From Methanosarcina sp. MTP4 (GTDB taxonomy: Archaea; Halobacteriota; Methanosarcinia; Methanosarcinales; Methanosarcinaceae), in the NCBI RefSeq assembly GCF_000970045.1, contig NZ_CP009505.1:3434808-3498807 (forward strand): a DNA stretch of 64,000 nucleotides, in the 5' to 3' direction. Both the position numbers and the translations under genes were made by a program. The notes below the pieces were generated by a model. That model had not been told where the DNA came from. It ran no database searches and saw only the letters and a program-made list of their open reading frames with translations. Within the stretch, counting starts at the first letter, position 1. The number at the start of each line of letters is the position of its first letter. This document shows, in pieces, positions 28,254 through 36,975 of this stretch.

Positions 28254-29225
28254 ATGGGTTGTCAGATAGAGAAGATTAACAGCGTGAAAAAAACAGAATC
28301 ATGTATCGCCTATGGCTGCGATGAACTGGGGAGACTGAAAAGCGTACTTTTGCATACTCCGGGAGAGGAACTCTCCCTGATAAACGAATCGAACTATAAA
28401 TACTGGCTTTATGATGAAGTCCCGGAAATGTCTGCGTACATCGAAGAACACCGGCAGTACAGGGAACTGCTCGAGTCAAACGGGGTAAAGGTCCACGAAC
28501 TCTCCGATTATGTGGAAGAAAACAAAGCTCTGATAGGAAAAATGCCCAACCTCACTTTTCTGCATGATACCGCGGTAATCTCCGAAAAAGGGGCCATGAT
28601 TTCAAAAATGCGCCCTCCGGCCAGGGAAAACGAAGAAGTTGTCGTAAAAGAAGCCCTGGACAACCTTGGCATACCTATCCTGAACGAGTTCAAAAGCAGC
28701 AACGGTTTTTTCGAAGGCTGTCTCCTTCTTTCAAGGGATACCATATTCGTTGCGGAAACCGAGAGACACACCTATCCTTTTGTCAGGGAATTCGTCTCAA
28801 ACATCCTCAACGAGTTTAAAGAAGTGATCTATGTCCGCACCCCCAAAGCCCGCCGCTACATGCACCCGGATACCATTTTCAACAGGATAAGGGAAGACCT
28901 TGCCCTGGCATACCTGCCCGCCTTTGAAGAGACCTGCCTCTTCACCCGGGATTCCAGGGAAAAGATCGATTTCAAGGAATTCATGCAGCAGAGAGGCATG
29001 GAAATCATCCCGGTCTCGGGTTCCGAACAAAGTCGTCTTGCCTGTTCCTTCGTACCCCTGGAAAGCGGAACTATCTTCCACTACGACATAGCCCTTGACG
29101 GCAAGACAAAAGAAGCCCTGGCCGAAGAAGGAGTGGAAATCATTTCCTTCCACCCGGAAGCCATCCTCGCAGGAGGGGGAAGCCTGCGCTGCCACACCCT
29201 GAGGCTTTGCCGGCGGAAGGATTAA
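28254..29225 (+). CDS. Arginine deiminase/amidinotransferase superfamily protein with altered active site
   Basis: 323-aa pentein-fold protein. The catalytic cysteine is Cys313 in GGGSLRCHTLRL, His204 lies in MHPDTIFNR, and Asp105 in FLHDTAV replaces the usual FTRDP, while EGC (155) stands where many family members have EGGD. So the guanidine-processing core is present but the substrate pocket differs from classical arginine deiminase, and the real substrate is probably another guanidino or amidino compound. The ATG at 28254 follows GGGGAG; a TTG at 28248 overlaps the site. It is third in the row after the radical SAM and EgtD-like genes. Confidence 0.82.
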   Translation: MGCQIEKINSVKKTESCIAYGCDELGRLKSVLLHTPGEELSLINESNYKYWLYDEVPEMSAYIEEHRQYRELLESNGVKVHELSDYVEENKALIGKMPNLTFLHDTAVISEKGAMISKMRPPARENEEVVVKEALDNLGIPILNEFKSSNGFFEGCLLLSRDTIFVAETERHTYPFVREFVSNILNEFKEVIYVRTPKARRYMHPDTIFNRIREDLALAYLPAFEETCLFTRDSREKIDFKEFMQQRGMEIIPVSGSEQSRLACSFVPLESGTIFHYDIALDGKTKEALAEEGVEIISFHPEAILAGGGSLRCHTLRLCRRKD

Positions 29226-29266
29226 ACGAGGTAGGGGAAACGAAGTAAGGGAAAATAAGAAAAAAA

Positions 29267-30160
29267 TTAGAACGCATAGTCAAGGATAATCGAAACCGCA
29301 TAGACAAGCAGTGAGGCGTGATAGAGGGGGAGGGCAAACAGGCCCGCCTTCGGACTCTTTTCTTTCAGGAGCTTATAGTTAGCAATTACGATCAGGCCAG
29401 CGCCCAGCATAAAACCGTAGATCGCTGTTGTCCCGAGCTGCCCCAGGAACGGGACCGCTGCAAGGAAGTGCAGGAGCGTAAAACCTGCAATCCAGTAGAG
29501 AGTCCCCTTAGCCCCGTAAAGCACGGTTATTGAATTCATGCCCCTTGCCCGGTCATTTGCGATATCTGCAAGGTCGTTTACTGCCAGGTGCGCCATAGTC
29601 CAGGGGTAGAAGAAGAGCATGTAGAGCAGCACGGTCATGTCAGGCTGCCCGTAGCAGAGGTAGCCTGCAACCGGGAAAAGGGTAAAATCCGTCCTTCCCA
29701 GGAGCTGGGCTATCGGGTATTTCTGGTCCCTTTTTTTCACCTGGTAAAAGGCTTCGATCCCGTAAGAGTAGAGCATGATGGCAAAGACGTAGAGGGAATT
29801 CGGGAAAGGAAGCGTAAAAATCAGCGCGGAACTAATCCCTGCGAGCAGGAGAAACGTCCGGAGGGCGCTCTTGGAAGAAATCTGCCCTGAAGGGAGGGGT
29901 CTCTTCTTGAAAGGCCTCCAGTACTTTGTAAGGGTATGTTCCACGTCCAGCTTATCCCGATTCTGGTCCACATAATCATTGAGAACAAAACCGGCTTCAA
30001 AACCGAAAATTCCTATCAGAGCCGCCTTTATGGTCAGAGGCCAGGAAAAGCCCCCGTAGTTCTCAAAAGCAAGGACCAGGCCCGAGCAGAAGATCAGGGG
30101 CCAGGCCGGAAGGAAGTGGGCGCGGATGAGGTCGATGTAGGCTTTAAGGGTGTTTATCAT
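29267..30160 (-). CDS. UbiA-family prenyltransferase
   Basis: 297-aa integral membrane prenyltransferase with about nine helices. Two Asp-rich motifs are present: NDYVDQNRDK (first, NDxxDxxxD) and NDLADIANDRARG (second), which bind the prenyl diphosphate through Mg2+. The acceptor is not determinable from sequence; in Methanosarcina such enzymes serve membrane lipid or methanophenazine synthesis. Start: ATG at 30160 behind GAGGACG; an upstream in-frame extension of 19 codons lacks support. Convergent with the deiminase-like gene, ending 41 bases from it, and 53 bases downstream of the ABC ATPase on the same strand. Confidence 0.9.
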   Translation of the reverse strand: MINTLKAYIDLIRAHFLPAWPLIFCSGLVLAFENYGGFSWPLTIKAALIGIFGFEAGFVLNDYVDQNRDKLDVEHTLTKYWRPFKKRPLPSGQISSKSALRTFLLLAGISSALIFTLPFPNSLYVFAIMLYSYGIEAFYQVKKRDQKYPIAQLLGRTDFTLFPVAGYLCYGQPDMTVLLYMLFFYPWTMAHLAVNDLADIANDRARGMNSITVLYGAKGTLYWIAGFTLLHFLAAVPFLGQLGTTAIYGFMLGAGLIVIANYKLLKEKSPKAGLFALPLYHASLLVYAVSIILDYAF

Positions 30161-30213
30161 TGGGCGTCCTCGTGGAAAAAAGAATGCGAAATAGGAAATA
30201 GGAAAAAGAGAGA

Positions 30214-30936
30214 TCAAAGAATCTTACTCAAAAACGACTTTGTCCTCTCGTTCCGGGCGTTGCGGAAGATATCTTCTGGTGTTCCTTTCTCCACAATTAC
30301 ACCTTCGTCCATAAAGAGCACGCGGTCCCCGACTTCCCGGGCAAAGCCCATTTCGTGGGTCACGACGACCATGGTCATGCCTTCTTTTGCGAGGTCTTTC
30401 ATGACGTTCAGGACTTCCCCTACCATTTCGGGGTCAAGAGCCGAGGTGGGTTCGTCAAAAAGCATGACTTTCGGGCGCATGGCAAGGGCTCTTGCTATTG
30501 CGACCCTCTGCTGCTGGCCGCCTGAGAGGGAACTGGGGTAGACGTTGGCTTTGTCTTCCAGACCAACCTTTTTCAGGAGATCATAGGCGCGGTCGTAGGC
30601 TTCCTTTTCGGAAAGACCCCTTACTCTCATAGGAGCGAGAGCCACATTTTTAAGGGCGGTCATGTGGGGGAAAAGATTGAAGCGCTGGAAGACCATCCCG
30701 ACTTCCTCGCGGATCTTGTTAATATCCACTTTCGGGTCCGTGACCAGTTCTCCTTCGATCCTGATTTCTCCTGCAGTGGGGGTTTCGAGAAGGTTCAGGC
30801 AGCGAAGGAAAGTGCTTTTTCCGGAACCTGAAGGCCCGATCACACAGACGACCTCCCTTTCGTCAACCTTTTCCGTGATCCCTTTCAGGACCTCAAGCTT
30901 TCCGAAATGTTTGTGAAGATTATTCACTTCTATCAC
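30214..30936 (-). CDS. Polar amino-acid ABC transporter ATP-binding protein (GlnQ/ArtP/HisP type)
   Basis: 240-aa ABC ATPase. Walker [11 protein letters not shown]-loop FQRFNLFPH, signature LSGGQQQR, Walker [15 protein letters not shown] and switch His in VVTHEMGF are all intact. The family energises uptake of polar amino acids. The GTG start overlaps the permease 3' end by 17 bases, so the two are translationally coupled. Together with the permease and the binding lipoprotein this is a complete importer; the substrate cannot be told between Gln/Glu, His or Arg. Confidence 0.95.
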   Translation of the reverse strand: MIEVNNLHKHFGKLEVLKGITEKVDEREVVCVIGPSGSGKSTFLRCLNLLETPTAGEIRIEGELVTDPKVDINKIREEVGMVFQRFNLFPHMTALKNVALAPMRVRGLSEKEAYDRAYDLLKKVGLEDKANVYPSSLSGGQQQRVAIARALAMRPKVMLFDEPTSALDPEMVGEVLNVMKDLAKEGMTMVVVTHEMGFAREVGDRVLFMDEGVIVEKGTPEDIFRNARNERTKSFLSKIL

Positions 30937-31615
30937 TTACACCAAGCCTCCTCTCGATATATGCAAGTATACGGGAAATTCCCATGGTCAGTGCCAGATA
31001 TACAAGGGCAACCGAAATGTATGTGGGAAATGCCGCAAAAGTCTTTGAGACATAGAGCATCCCGTTCTTTGAAAGTTCGTGCACACTAATGATTGCAAGC
31101 AGGGACGAGTCCTTCAAAAGCGCAATGAACTCGTTTCCGAGCGGGGGGATAATCAGTTTTACAGCCTGAGGCATGATGACATCCTTCATCGCCTGCCTAT
31201 CCGTCATCCCCAGGGAACGGGCAGCTTCCATTTGCCCCCTGTCAACGGACTTTATGCCCGCACGTACGATCTCTGCGTTATAGGCTCCACTGTTGATACT
31301 GCAGACCACGATCCCGGCAATGATCGGGTCGATCCTGAAAATCTGCCCCGTAGCAGCAGTTATCAACCCCGGAATTCCGTAATAGAAAAGCAGGATCTGT
31401 ACGAAGAGGGGAGTCCCCCGGATAAAATCAATATATACGATACTGGGAACTTTGAAAAACGATCTTTTAGAAAGTTTTCCAAAAGCTGCAATTGTGCCGA
31501 GAATGAGTCCAAAGCAGATTGAAAAGGTTGTGACCTCTACGGTAATTACCGCACCCCTTAACAAACTTGGAAATACAGCAGCGGCATGTTCAAGGTAAGA
31601 AACTAAAAGAGACAA
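30920..31615 (-). CDS. Polar amino-acid ABC transporter permease (HisM/GlnP type)
   Basis: 231-aa permease with five membrane helices and the conserved EAA loop [25 protein letters not shown] start preceded by GAGGTCGGAG. It forms the membrane channel with the ATPase encoded directly downstream (17-base overlap). The binding protein is encoded 551 bases upstream on the same strand. Confidence 0.93.
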   Translation of the reverse strand: MSLLVSYLEHAAAVFPSLLRGAVITVEVTTFSICFGLILGTIAAFGKLSKRSFFKVPSIVYIDFIRGTPLFVQILLFYYGIPGLITAATGQIFRIDPIIAGIVVCSINSGAYNAEIVRAGIKSVDRGQMEAARSLGMTDRQAMKDVIMPQAVKLIIPPLGNEFIALLKDSSLLAIISVHELSKNGMLYVSKTFAAFPTYISVALVYLALTMGISRILAYIERRLGVSDRSE

Positions 31616-32165
31616 AACTCCGACCTCAACTTTTTATAAATTTTTAATTCCGTTACGCAAACTGGACCTTGCCATAAATAAGGCATCTTTTGCGGCATTA
31701 GCTGTTATGGATAAGATTTCCGGGACCATGAATCTCGAACGGGCAAAGCACCCTTTTCAGAGCCTAAATCCCGTAAAAACACAGCAACACCTATTAATTG
31801 AAAACTTTTCACTAAACTTTTCCACTTTCACAAATACCTGTTTTACAGAAATATATAGGTGCTTTAGACTTTTCAATTATATAAATTAAATGATTTGAGG
31901 AAAATCGACATTTGAAGCGAATAACAGGATAAAAAGGAAAAGGTAAAGAGAGCGAAATAAAATGGAAAGCAAAGAGAACAGAATAAAATGGAAAGCAAAG
32001 AGAACAGAATAAAATGGAAAGCAAAGAGAACAGAATAAAATGGAAAGCAAAGAGAACAGAATAAAATGGAAAGCAAAGAGAACAGAATAAAATGAAAAGT
32101 AAAGAGAACAGAATAAAATGAAAAGAAAAAAAAGTGAGCATAACAAAAAGTTATGCTTAAAAAAA
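31616..32165. other. Spacer between binding-protein and permease genes, with a tandem repeat
   Basis: 550 bases separate the binding-protein gene from its permease, unusually long for one operon. The left part (31640-31900) has TATA-like sequences (TTTATAAATTTTT on the minus strand near 31632) that could give the permease its own promoter. The rest is a purine-rich 26-bp array. Minus-strand frames through the array read Phe/Ser repeats and are not genes. Confidence 0.6.
31948..32125. repeat. 26-bp tandem repeat, about six copies
   Basis: GAGAACAGAATAAAATGGAA plus AGCAAA repeats with starts at 31974, 32000, 32026, 32052, 32078 and 32104; a degenerate copy precedes it. Located between the amino-acid binding protein and permease genes. 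Confidence 0.92.
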
Positions 32166-33014
32166 TTACTCGGTAACGTTCTCTTCTGCAACGACTTCTT
32201 CAGTTACGTTCCCTTCTGCAGTGTCCTCTTCTTCCATGTACATCGGGAGATCAGAAATGAGCTCGTCGTACTTGCCGCTGTCCTTCACGTTCTGAAGCCC
32301 TGTGTTGATCTTCTCAAGAAGTTCGGTGTTGCCGGTGCGGACTGCAAAACCGTAGGACTCACTGTTAAGGGGCTCGCCTACGACCTTGATTACACCCGGC
32401 TGTGCAGCAATGAAAGCGTTGGTCACGGGTATGTCGTTGATCATGGCATCTGCTCCGCCGATCTTAACCTCTTCGATGGCTTCGTTTACGTGGGGGAAGT
32501 CCTTGATTTTGGCAATGGTTCCGTTGTTCATGAGTTCTTCTGACTTAAAGTACCCGGTGGACCCTGTCTGAACAGCGACGGTCTTGCCCTGGAGGCCATC
32601 AACACCCTGGATATCTTCATTGTCTACTGCAACTGCGATAGCCAGCCCTGCGTTAATGTAAGGTTCACTGAAGTCGACCTGTTCCTCACGGTCTGGTCTG
32701 ATGGTCATCCCGGAGGCGATAATGTCAATGTTTCCAGTCTGAAGAGCCGGGATAAGGCCTGAAAAGTCCTGGTCCTGGTAGATAACCTTGAAACCCTGGT
32801 CTTCTGCAATCGCATTCATAAGGTCAACGTCAAAACCGATGACATTACCTGCATCATCCACAATTTCGAAGGGAGGGAACTGAGCTTCCGTGCCTACATA
32901 ATAAGTAGACATCTCCTCAACTGCACCTTCTTCACCCTGTTCGGCACAGCCAGCTGCAAAGACAACTGTCGTGATGACGAGGAGAAGTGCCAAGATCTTA
33001 AGCATTTTTTTCAT
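32166..33014 (-). CDS. Polar amino-acid ABC transporter binding lipoprotein (SBP family 3)
   Basis: 282-aa extracellular solute-binding protein. Lipobox VFAAGC (Cys23), then the bilobed family 3 fold (FPPFEIVDDAGNVIGFDVDL, SGMTIRPDREEQVDFSEPY, the latter with the Arg that clamps the amino-acid carboxylate). The tail is an acidic Asn-Val-Thr-Glu stretch (EGNVTEEVVAEENVTE). The ATG follows GAGGTACGATT. It feeds the permease/ATPase pair. A truncated copy of its signal peptide and tail lies 735 bases upstream. Confidence 0.95.
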   Translation of the reverse strand: MKKMLKILALLLVITTVVFAAGCAEQGEEGAVEEMSTYYVGTEAQFPPFEIVDDAGNVIGFDVDLMNAIAEDQGFKVIYQDQDFSGLIPALQTGNIDIIASGMTIRPDREEQVDFSEPYINAGLAIAVAVDNEDIQGVDGLQGKTVAVQTGSTGYFKSEELMNNGTIAKIKDFPHVNEAIEEVKIGGADAMINDIPVTNAFIAAQPGVIKVVGEPLNSESYGFAVRTGNTELLEKINTGLQNVKDSGKYDELISDLPMYMEEEDTAEGNVTEEVVAEENVTE

Positions 33015-33749
33015 AATCGTACCTCTGAAAATCTCTTCTTAAAATATAATAATCTTTAATAAAACTACAAAATATATATGTATAAGTAGTTAATTAGAGA
33101 AATACACCTTTATTGTATAATTATTTTATTATTTCGGACGGTTAATAAGTAGGTGCCGAATGACGGTTATCCTCTGATGGTTACCTTCTTTTGTCGGGAC
33201 TATTCACCCGGATTGTATATTTCCTCAAGAAATGAAAACATACAGCTGATTCTCCAATCTCACCAAAAGGTCTGAGAGAAAAACCTGAGAAATCGCCGTA
33301 CCTCTCATTGAGATTGCAACAAAGCTTACAATAATTACGGAGAGGATTGCCCCCAGCAAACCCCACTTTTTTTATTAATTGTCACACCCACACCCATTTT
33401 TATTAGATAATCGAGTTTGTATCAAGTTTTAAAATGATGCAAACAGCAAATTACAATTATTTTACATAGTACTTATCTTCCTGAGAAACTATGATTACTA
33501 TAAATACGACACAATGCCTTATTTAAGAAAAGTAAGAATACATAAAAACAGACATGATAAAAGAGGATCAATAAAAATAGAATCAATAAAAATAGAATCA
33601 ATAAAAATAGAATCAATAAAAATAGAATCAATAAAAATAGAATCAATAAAAACGAGTCAATAAAAATGACGCCGATTTTCTAAAAAAGAAAATTGTAGCC
33701 ATAAAAAGGCTACCTGAATAGCGATTGTATACTTTTCTTCAGTTGCAGT
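33015..33749. other. Intergenic region with a 15-bp tandem array
   Basis: 735 AT-rich bases between the miniature lipoprotein gene and the binding-protein gene (both minus). Contains the array at 33568-33670 and AT-rich sequence likely to hold the binding-protein promoter (about 33040-33100, with TATATATGTATAAG). No gene seen; a 61-codon minus frame at 33181-33366 has no support. Confidence 0.55.
33568..33670. repeat. 15-bp tandem repeat, about seven copies
   Basis: TCAATAAAAATAGAA repeats head to tail from 33568 to about 33642, with two degenerate copies after. Located about 80 bases past the 3' end of the miniature lipoprotein gene. Confidence 0.92.
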
Positions 33750-34046
33750 TTATTCTGCCACTTCTTCTGCTGCATCTTCAGCGGCAACGTCTTCTGTTAC
33801 GTTTTCAGTGGCAACGTCTTCTGTTACGTTTTCAGTGGCAACATCTTCTGTTACGTTTTCAGCGGCAACATCTTCTGTTACGTTTTCAGCGGCAACATCT
33901 TCTGTTACGTTTTCAGCGGCAACATCTTCTGCTGCTTCTTCAACTACTTCTTCTCCACCTTCTTCAGCCTGTTCGGAACAGCCAGCTGCAAAGACAACTG
34001 TCGTGACAACAAGGAGCAGGGCCAAGATCTTTAACATTTTCTTCAT
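33750..34046 (-). CDS. Miniature lipoprotein: SBP-type signal peptide fused to acidic octapeptide repeats
   Basis: 98-aa protein. Residues 1-23 (MKKMLKILALLLVVTTVVFA AGC lipobox) are almost identical to the start of the neighbouring amino-acid binding protein, and the upstream DNA with its Shine-Dalgarno is also conserved. The whole binding domain is missing; instead there are octapeptides AAENVTED/ATENVTED (24-bp units, five to six copies) that resemble the binding protein's tail. So it looks like a duplicate of the binding-protein gene that lost its middle and expanded its tail. The lipoprotein signal is intact, so it could be displayed at the surface; otherwise it is a decaying copy. N-glycosylation sequons (NVT) occur in each repeat. 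Confidence 0.65.
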   Translation of the reverse strand: MKKMLKILALLLVVTTVVFAAGCSEQAEEGGEEVVEEAAEDVAAENVTEDVAAENVTEDVAAENVTEDVATENVTEDVATENVTEDVAAEDAAEEVAE

Positions 34047-34305
34047 AATCAAACCTCTGAAAATTCTCTTCCTTTTATTTAAACGACTCAAAAAATAAGG
34101 GACACTTAGGCATGAGAAGTCGATTACATTAAAACTTTTCGATTTTTATCAGTGAGAAGCCCTGGTGCGATTAAATAATGAGGGAGAAATAATAAAATGG
34201 TTAATAATTTTGACTTAGATAATATTACACTTATTTATTCCATAATTCATTTATATACATCGGATTCGTGTCGAGAGCGAATACTTATCCATAATTATTA
34301 GAGGT

Positions 34306-34329
34306 CCATGGGCATACCAGCTATATAAT
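34306..34329 (+). promoter_or_regulatory. Promoter of the IMPACT-family gene with shared element CATACCAGCTATA
   Basis: CCATGGGCATACCAGCTATATAAT combines a TATA box (CTATATAAT) with an upstream element. The 13-base string CATACCAGCTATA recurs in front of the surface beta-propeller gene at 35223. The ATG lies about 45 bases after the TATA box. Confidence 0.55.
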
Positions 34330-34369
34330 ATAGAATAATTATGAGGCCCATCAATCTTGCTTTTAATAG

Positions 34370-35044
34370 ATGCTCACCCTCAAATTGGAACCTGATACTC
34401 TCCGATCCAGCAGCACAAAAGACTTAAATGAGGATTCATGCTTGGCCAGTTACAAAACACTGAAAGAACCTGGAAAAGTCCAAAAAGAATTCAAAAACTC
34501 CATATTCATAGGTTACGCCAGGCCCGTGAAAAGTGAGGATGAAGCGAAAGCTTTCGTCAAAGAGATTAAAGAACTTCACCCCAACGCAAACCACAACGTT
34601 TCAGCCTACCTCGTAAAAAATGAGAACTTCTTTGCCCTCAAATATGATGATGACGGGGAACCTGCAGGGAGTTCAGGAAAACCCATCTTCAAAGTCCTGG
34701 AATTAAAAGAAATCCGGAATGCCGCCGTCGTTGTAACCCGTTATTTCGGAGGGATAAAACTTGGCTACGGGGGGCTTTCAAGGGCATACAGGGAAACGGC
34801 AACCTCAGCAATCGAGGAAGCAGGGACTATGGAAGTGTTCGAAAAAGTCCGGTTCAGCATATGCACAGGGTATCCGGAAATCCAGAAAGTAAGGAATCTC
34901 ATAGGAAAGTATGGGGAGATTTCGCGAGAAGAGTATTCGGATGTAGTAGAATTCACCTTTGAAATAATACAGGGGATGGAAGAAGAGTTTTTAGAAAAAC
35001 TGGGGAACCTGACAAAGAATAGGGTAGAAATCAAAAAACTGTAA
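34370..35044 (+). CDS. IMPACT/YigZ-family protein
   Basis: 224-aa protein of the IMPACT (YigZ) family. The N-terminal UPF0029 domain (FKNSIFIGYARPVKSEDEA, DDDGEPAGSSGKPI, VVVTRYFGGIKLGYGGL) is followed by the C-terminal DUF1949-like ferredoxin fold. Bacterial and yeast relatives link to translation control, but the archaeal role is not established. Start uncertain: no clear Shine-Dalgarno before the ATG at 34370; the promoter at 34306 fits a short leader. No operon partner. Confidence 0.88.
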   Translation: MLTLKLEPDTLRSSSTKDLNEDSCLASYKTLKEPGKVQKEFKNSIFIGYARPVKSEDEAKAFVKEIKELHPNANHNVSAYLVKNENFFALKYDDDGEPAGSSGKPIFKVLELKEIRNAAVVVTRYFGGIKLGYGGLSRAYRETATSAIEEAGTMEVFEKVRFSICTGYPEIQKVRNLIGKYGEISREEYSDVVEFTFEIIQGMEEEFLEKLGNLTKNRVEIKKL

Positions 35045-35214
35045 CTTAACAAAACTGTAACTTAATTATTAAGGTACACCTCTAACTTCGACCTGAAAAT
35101 TATTCTGCAACTCCAAAAGCTTTTACTTCCGACAAAATTTGAATATCGTTCCAGTTATATTTGGGAAATTACTAAAAAGTATAGACGGAATATACTACTA
35201 AGGTATTACTTTGC

Positions 35215-35240
35215 CCATTGGACATACCAGCTATAAAAAC
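35215..35240 (+). promoter_or_regulatory. Promoter of the surface beta-propeller gene, sharing CATACCAGCTATA
   Basis: CCATTGGACATACCAGCTATAAAA: TATA box CTATAAAA preceded by the same 13-base CATACCAGCTATA found at 34313. A start about 25 bases downstream falls at the GTG at 35261, so the mRNA may be leaderless. Confidence 0.55.
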
Positions 35241-35260
35241 TATCCAGTGGGAATAACGGA

Positions 35261-36409
35261 GTGTTTGAGTTGAGTCGGAATAGAGTTACATTTATGCTAA
35301 TTGCACTTGTTTTTTCGGGAATCGTATTGGCCGCGGCCTCAACTTCCGCTGCCGGAGCAGCTCTGGAAGGAACGGAAACTGAGATCATTTCAGAGTACGG
35401 GAACCAGTTTTACCCGGTAATCACGGAAGATTACATTGTCTGGCAGGATGAGAGAGAGGACAATTTTGACATCTACATGTATGACCTTGAGTCCGGAAGA
35501 ACGGAAGTCCCCGTATTTTCGGGTTCCAGGGATGAGATCGACCCTGCAGTCTCAGGCACGCACCTGGTTGTTGCGGATGACCGACGCAAGAACTTTGATA
35601 TATACCTGTATGACCTTGAATCCGGAAAAGAGACCCAGATCACCACAGATAGCAAAGACCAGACAGAACCCGCAATATGGGAAAACACAATCGTCTGGAC
35701 AGACAGGCGCAACCAGCACCTGGACATCTACATGTATGACCTTGGGTCCGGAACGGAAACCCGGGTAACAACAAACACCGATGACCAGACCCAACCTGAT
35801 GTAGGGGAAAACATAATCGTCTGGACGGACACCCGAAACGGGAACGATGATATCTACATGTACGACATCTCCACGGGAAAAGAAAGCCCTGTGGTGACGG
35901 ACACTGCGGACCAGTCTAAACCGGCAGTTGACGGGGATTATATAGTCTGGGAAGATAGACGTAACGGGAACCTCGATATATACATGTACGAAATTTCCAC
36001 AGGGAGAGAAATCGCAGTTTCAACCCATTCATCCGCCCAGAAAGACCCTGCAATATCAGAAGGAAGAATTGTCTGGACGGATTCAAGAGGGGATGGCACC
36101 AATATTTACATTTATGACATTTCCTCGGAAACATTAAAAACCGTCTCTACAGCTTCCGCATACCAGAGCAACCCGGCAATTGACGGCAACAAGATTGTCT
36201 GGCAGGACAAGCGCAGCGGGTCAATGGACATCTACCTCTTCACGGCAGAAGAGCCTGCGGGAGGAGAAGCCTCAGGAGGGGAAGCCTCAGGAGGGGAAAC
36301 TCCTGAAAGCGAAAGCGAGGCAAAAGAATCACCTCTCGGAAGCTTTATTGCAGCCACTTCCATAACAATGGCATACTTCATTGTGGCAGGGAGAAAAAAG
36401 AAGAATTAA
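35261..36409 (+). CDS. Surface beta-propeller protein (TolB-like repeats)
   Basis: 382-aa exported protein. Signal peptide (core FMLIALVFSGIVLAAAST), seven or so TolB/WD-like blades of about 45 aa (each with a form of IVWxDxRxxNxDIYMYDLxSG), a Ser/Gly/Glu linker (EASGGEASGGETPES), and a C-terminal membrane helix ending GRKKKN. Such propellers are common in the Methanosarcina envelope; their ligands are unknown. Start choice: GTG at 35261 or TTG at 35270 (with GGAG at 35257-35260); both keep the signal peptide. Confidence 0.82.
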   Translation: MFELSRNRVTFMLIALVFSGIVLAAASTSAAGAALEGTETEIISEYGNQFYPVITEDYIVWQDEREDNFDIYMYDLESGRTEVPVFSGSRDEIDPAVSGTHLVVADDRRKNFDIYLYDLESGKETQITTDSKDQTEPAIWENTIVWTDRRNQHLDIYMYDLGSGTETRVTTNTDDQTQPDVGENIIVWTDTRNGNDDIYMYDISTGKESPVVTDTADQSKPAVDGDYIVWEDRRNGNLDIYMYEISTGREIAVSTHSSAQKDPAISEGRIVWTDSRGDGTNIYIYDISSETLKTVSTASAYQSNPAIDGNKIVWQDKRSGSMDIYLFTAEEPAGGEASGGEASGGETPESESEAKESPLGSFIAATSITMAYFIVAGRKKKN

Positions 36410-36519
36410 AGGCAGGATAGAACTAAAGGCAGAATAGAACTGAAAAGCAAAAAAGGACCGGTCCCGGAAAATGACAGATTTTTTACAGGGGGCCCTTTAT
36501 TTCATTCATTTTTACTATT

Positions 36520-36831
36520 TCAGTTATCATTCTGCAGGAACAAATTCGTTTCAAACCCACCACTCTTTTCTTTCTTTTTTACCCTTATTGCTTCCAGTTC
36601 TTCCTTTGAGAAGCCTTTCAATTCAGCGATCCTGTAAATAACCTCGAGGAGATCAACAAGCTCTTCCAGGTCCTTGCTCTCAAGATATTCATCCAGTTCT
36701 TCAGAGAGCTTTTTTTCAAGTTCAGGCAGGAACTCAGAATCAGGTAAGGCTTTAGAAGTGCATTATAGACCTGAACTTTTAATAATTTCGGGGGCCCTGT
36801 CCCTGACCGCTTTGAAGTGACTTCCTGCCAT
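36520..36831 (-). pseudogene. MazG/phosphoribosyl-ATP pyrophosphohydrolase-like gene broken by an ochre codon
   Basis: A 104-codon frame on the minus strand opens with ATG and a good Shine-Dalgarno (AGGAGAAACAG). Codons 2-22 read like the family's N-terminus (AVRDRAPEIIKSSGL), then a TAA at 36763-36765 interrupts. The same frame continues DSEFLPELEKKLSEELDEYL, then LEELVDLLEVIYRIAEL, and ends at TGA 36520. The helical MazG-type metal-binding EExxE region and the closing GGFE motif are intact, so one substitution, probably AAA to TAA, seems to have killed the gene recently. A restart downstream of the TAA would lack the first helix. Confidence 0.7.
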
Positions 36832-36975
36832 CTGTTTCTCCTGTTTTATCCCGAATCAACCGGTTTGAACTGGGCCGGCCACTTTTTACCGGGATAAGCC
36901 ATCATTGCTGAACGTTAACCGACAATGAACACTCTTCCAACAGATATATAAGTGCTATATGTATATTCATCTAAA

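Noticed and set aside
31812-32191. Minus-strand frames reading Phe/Ser/Leu repeats
   Set aside because: They exist only because of the 26-bp tandem array in a purine-rich spacer; three overlapping frames are open at once.
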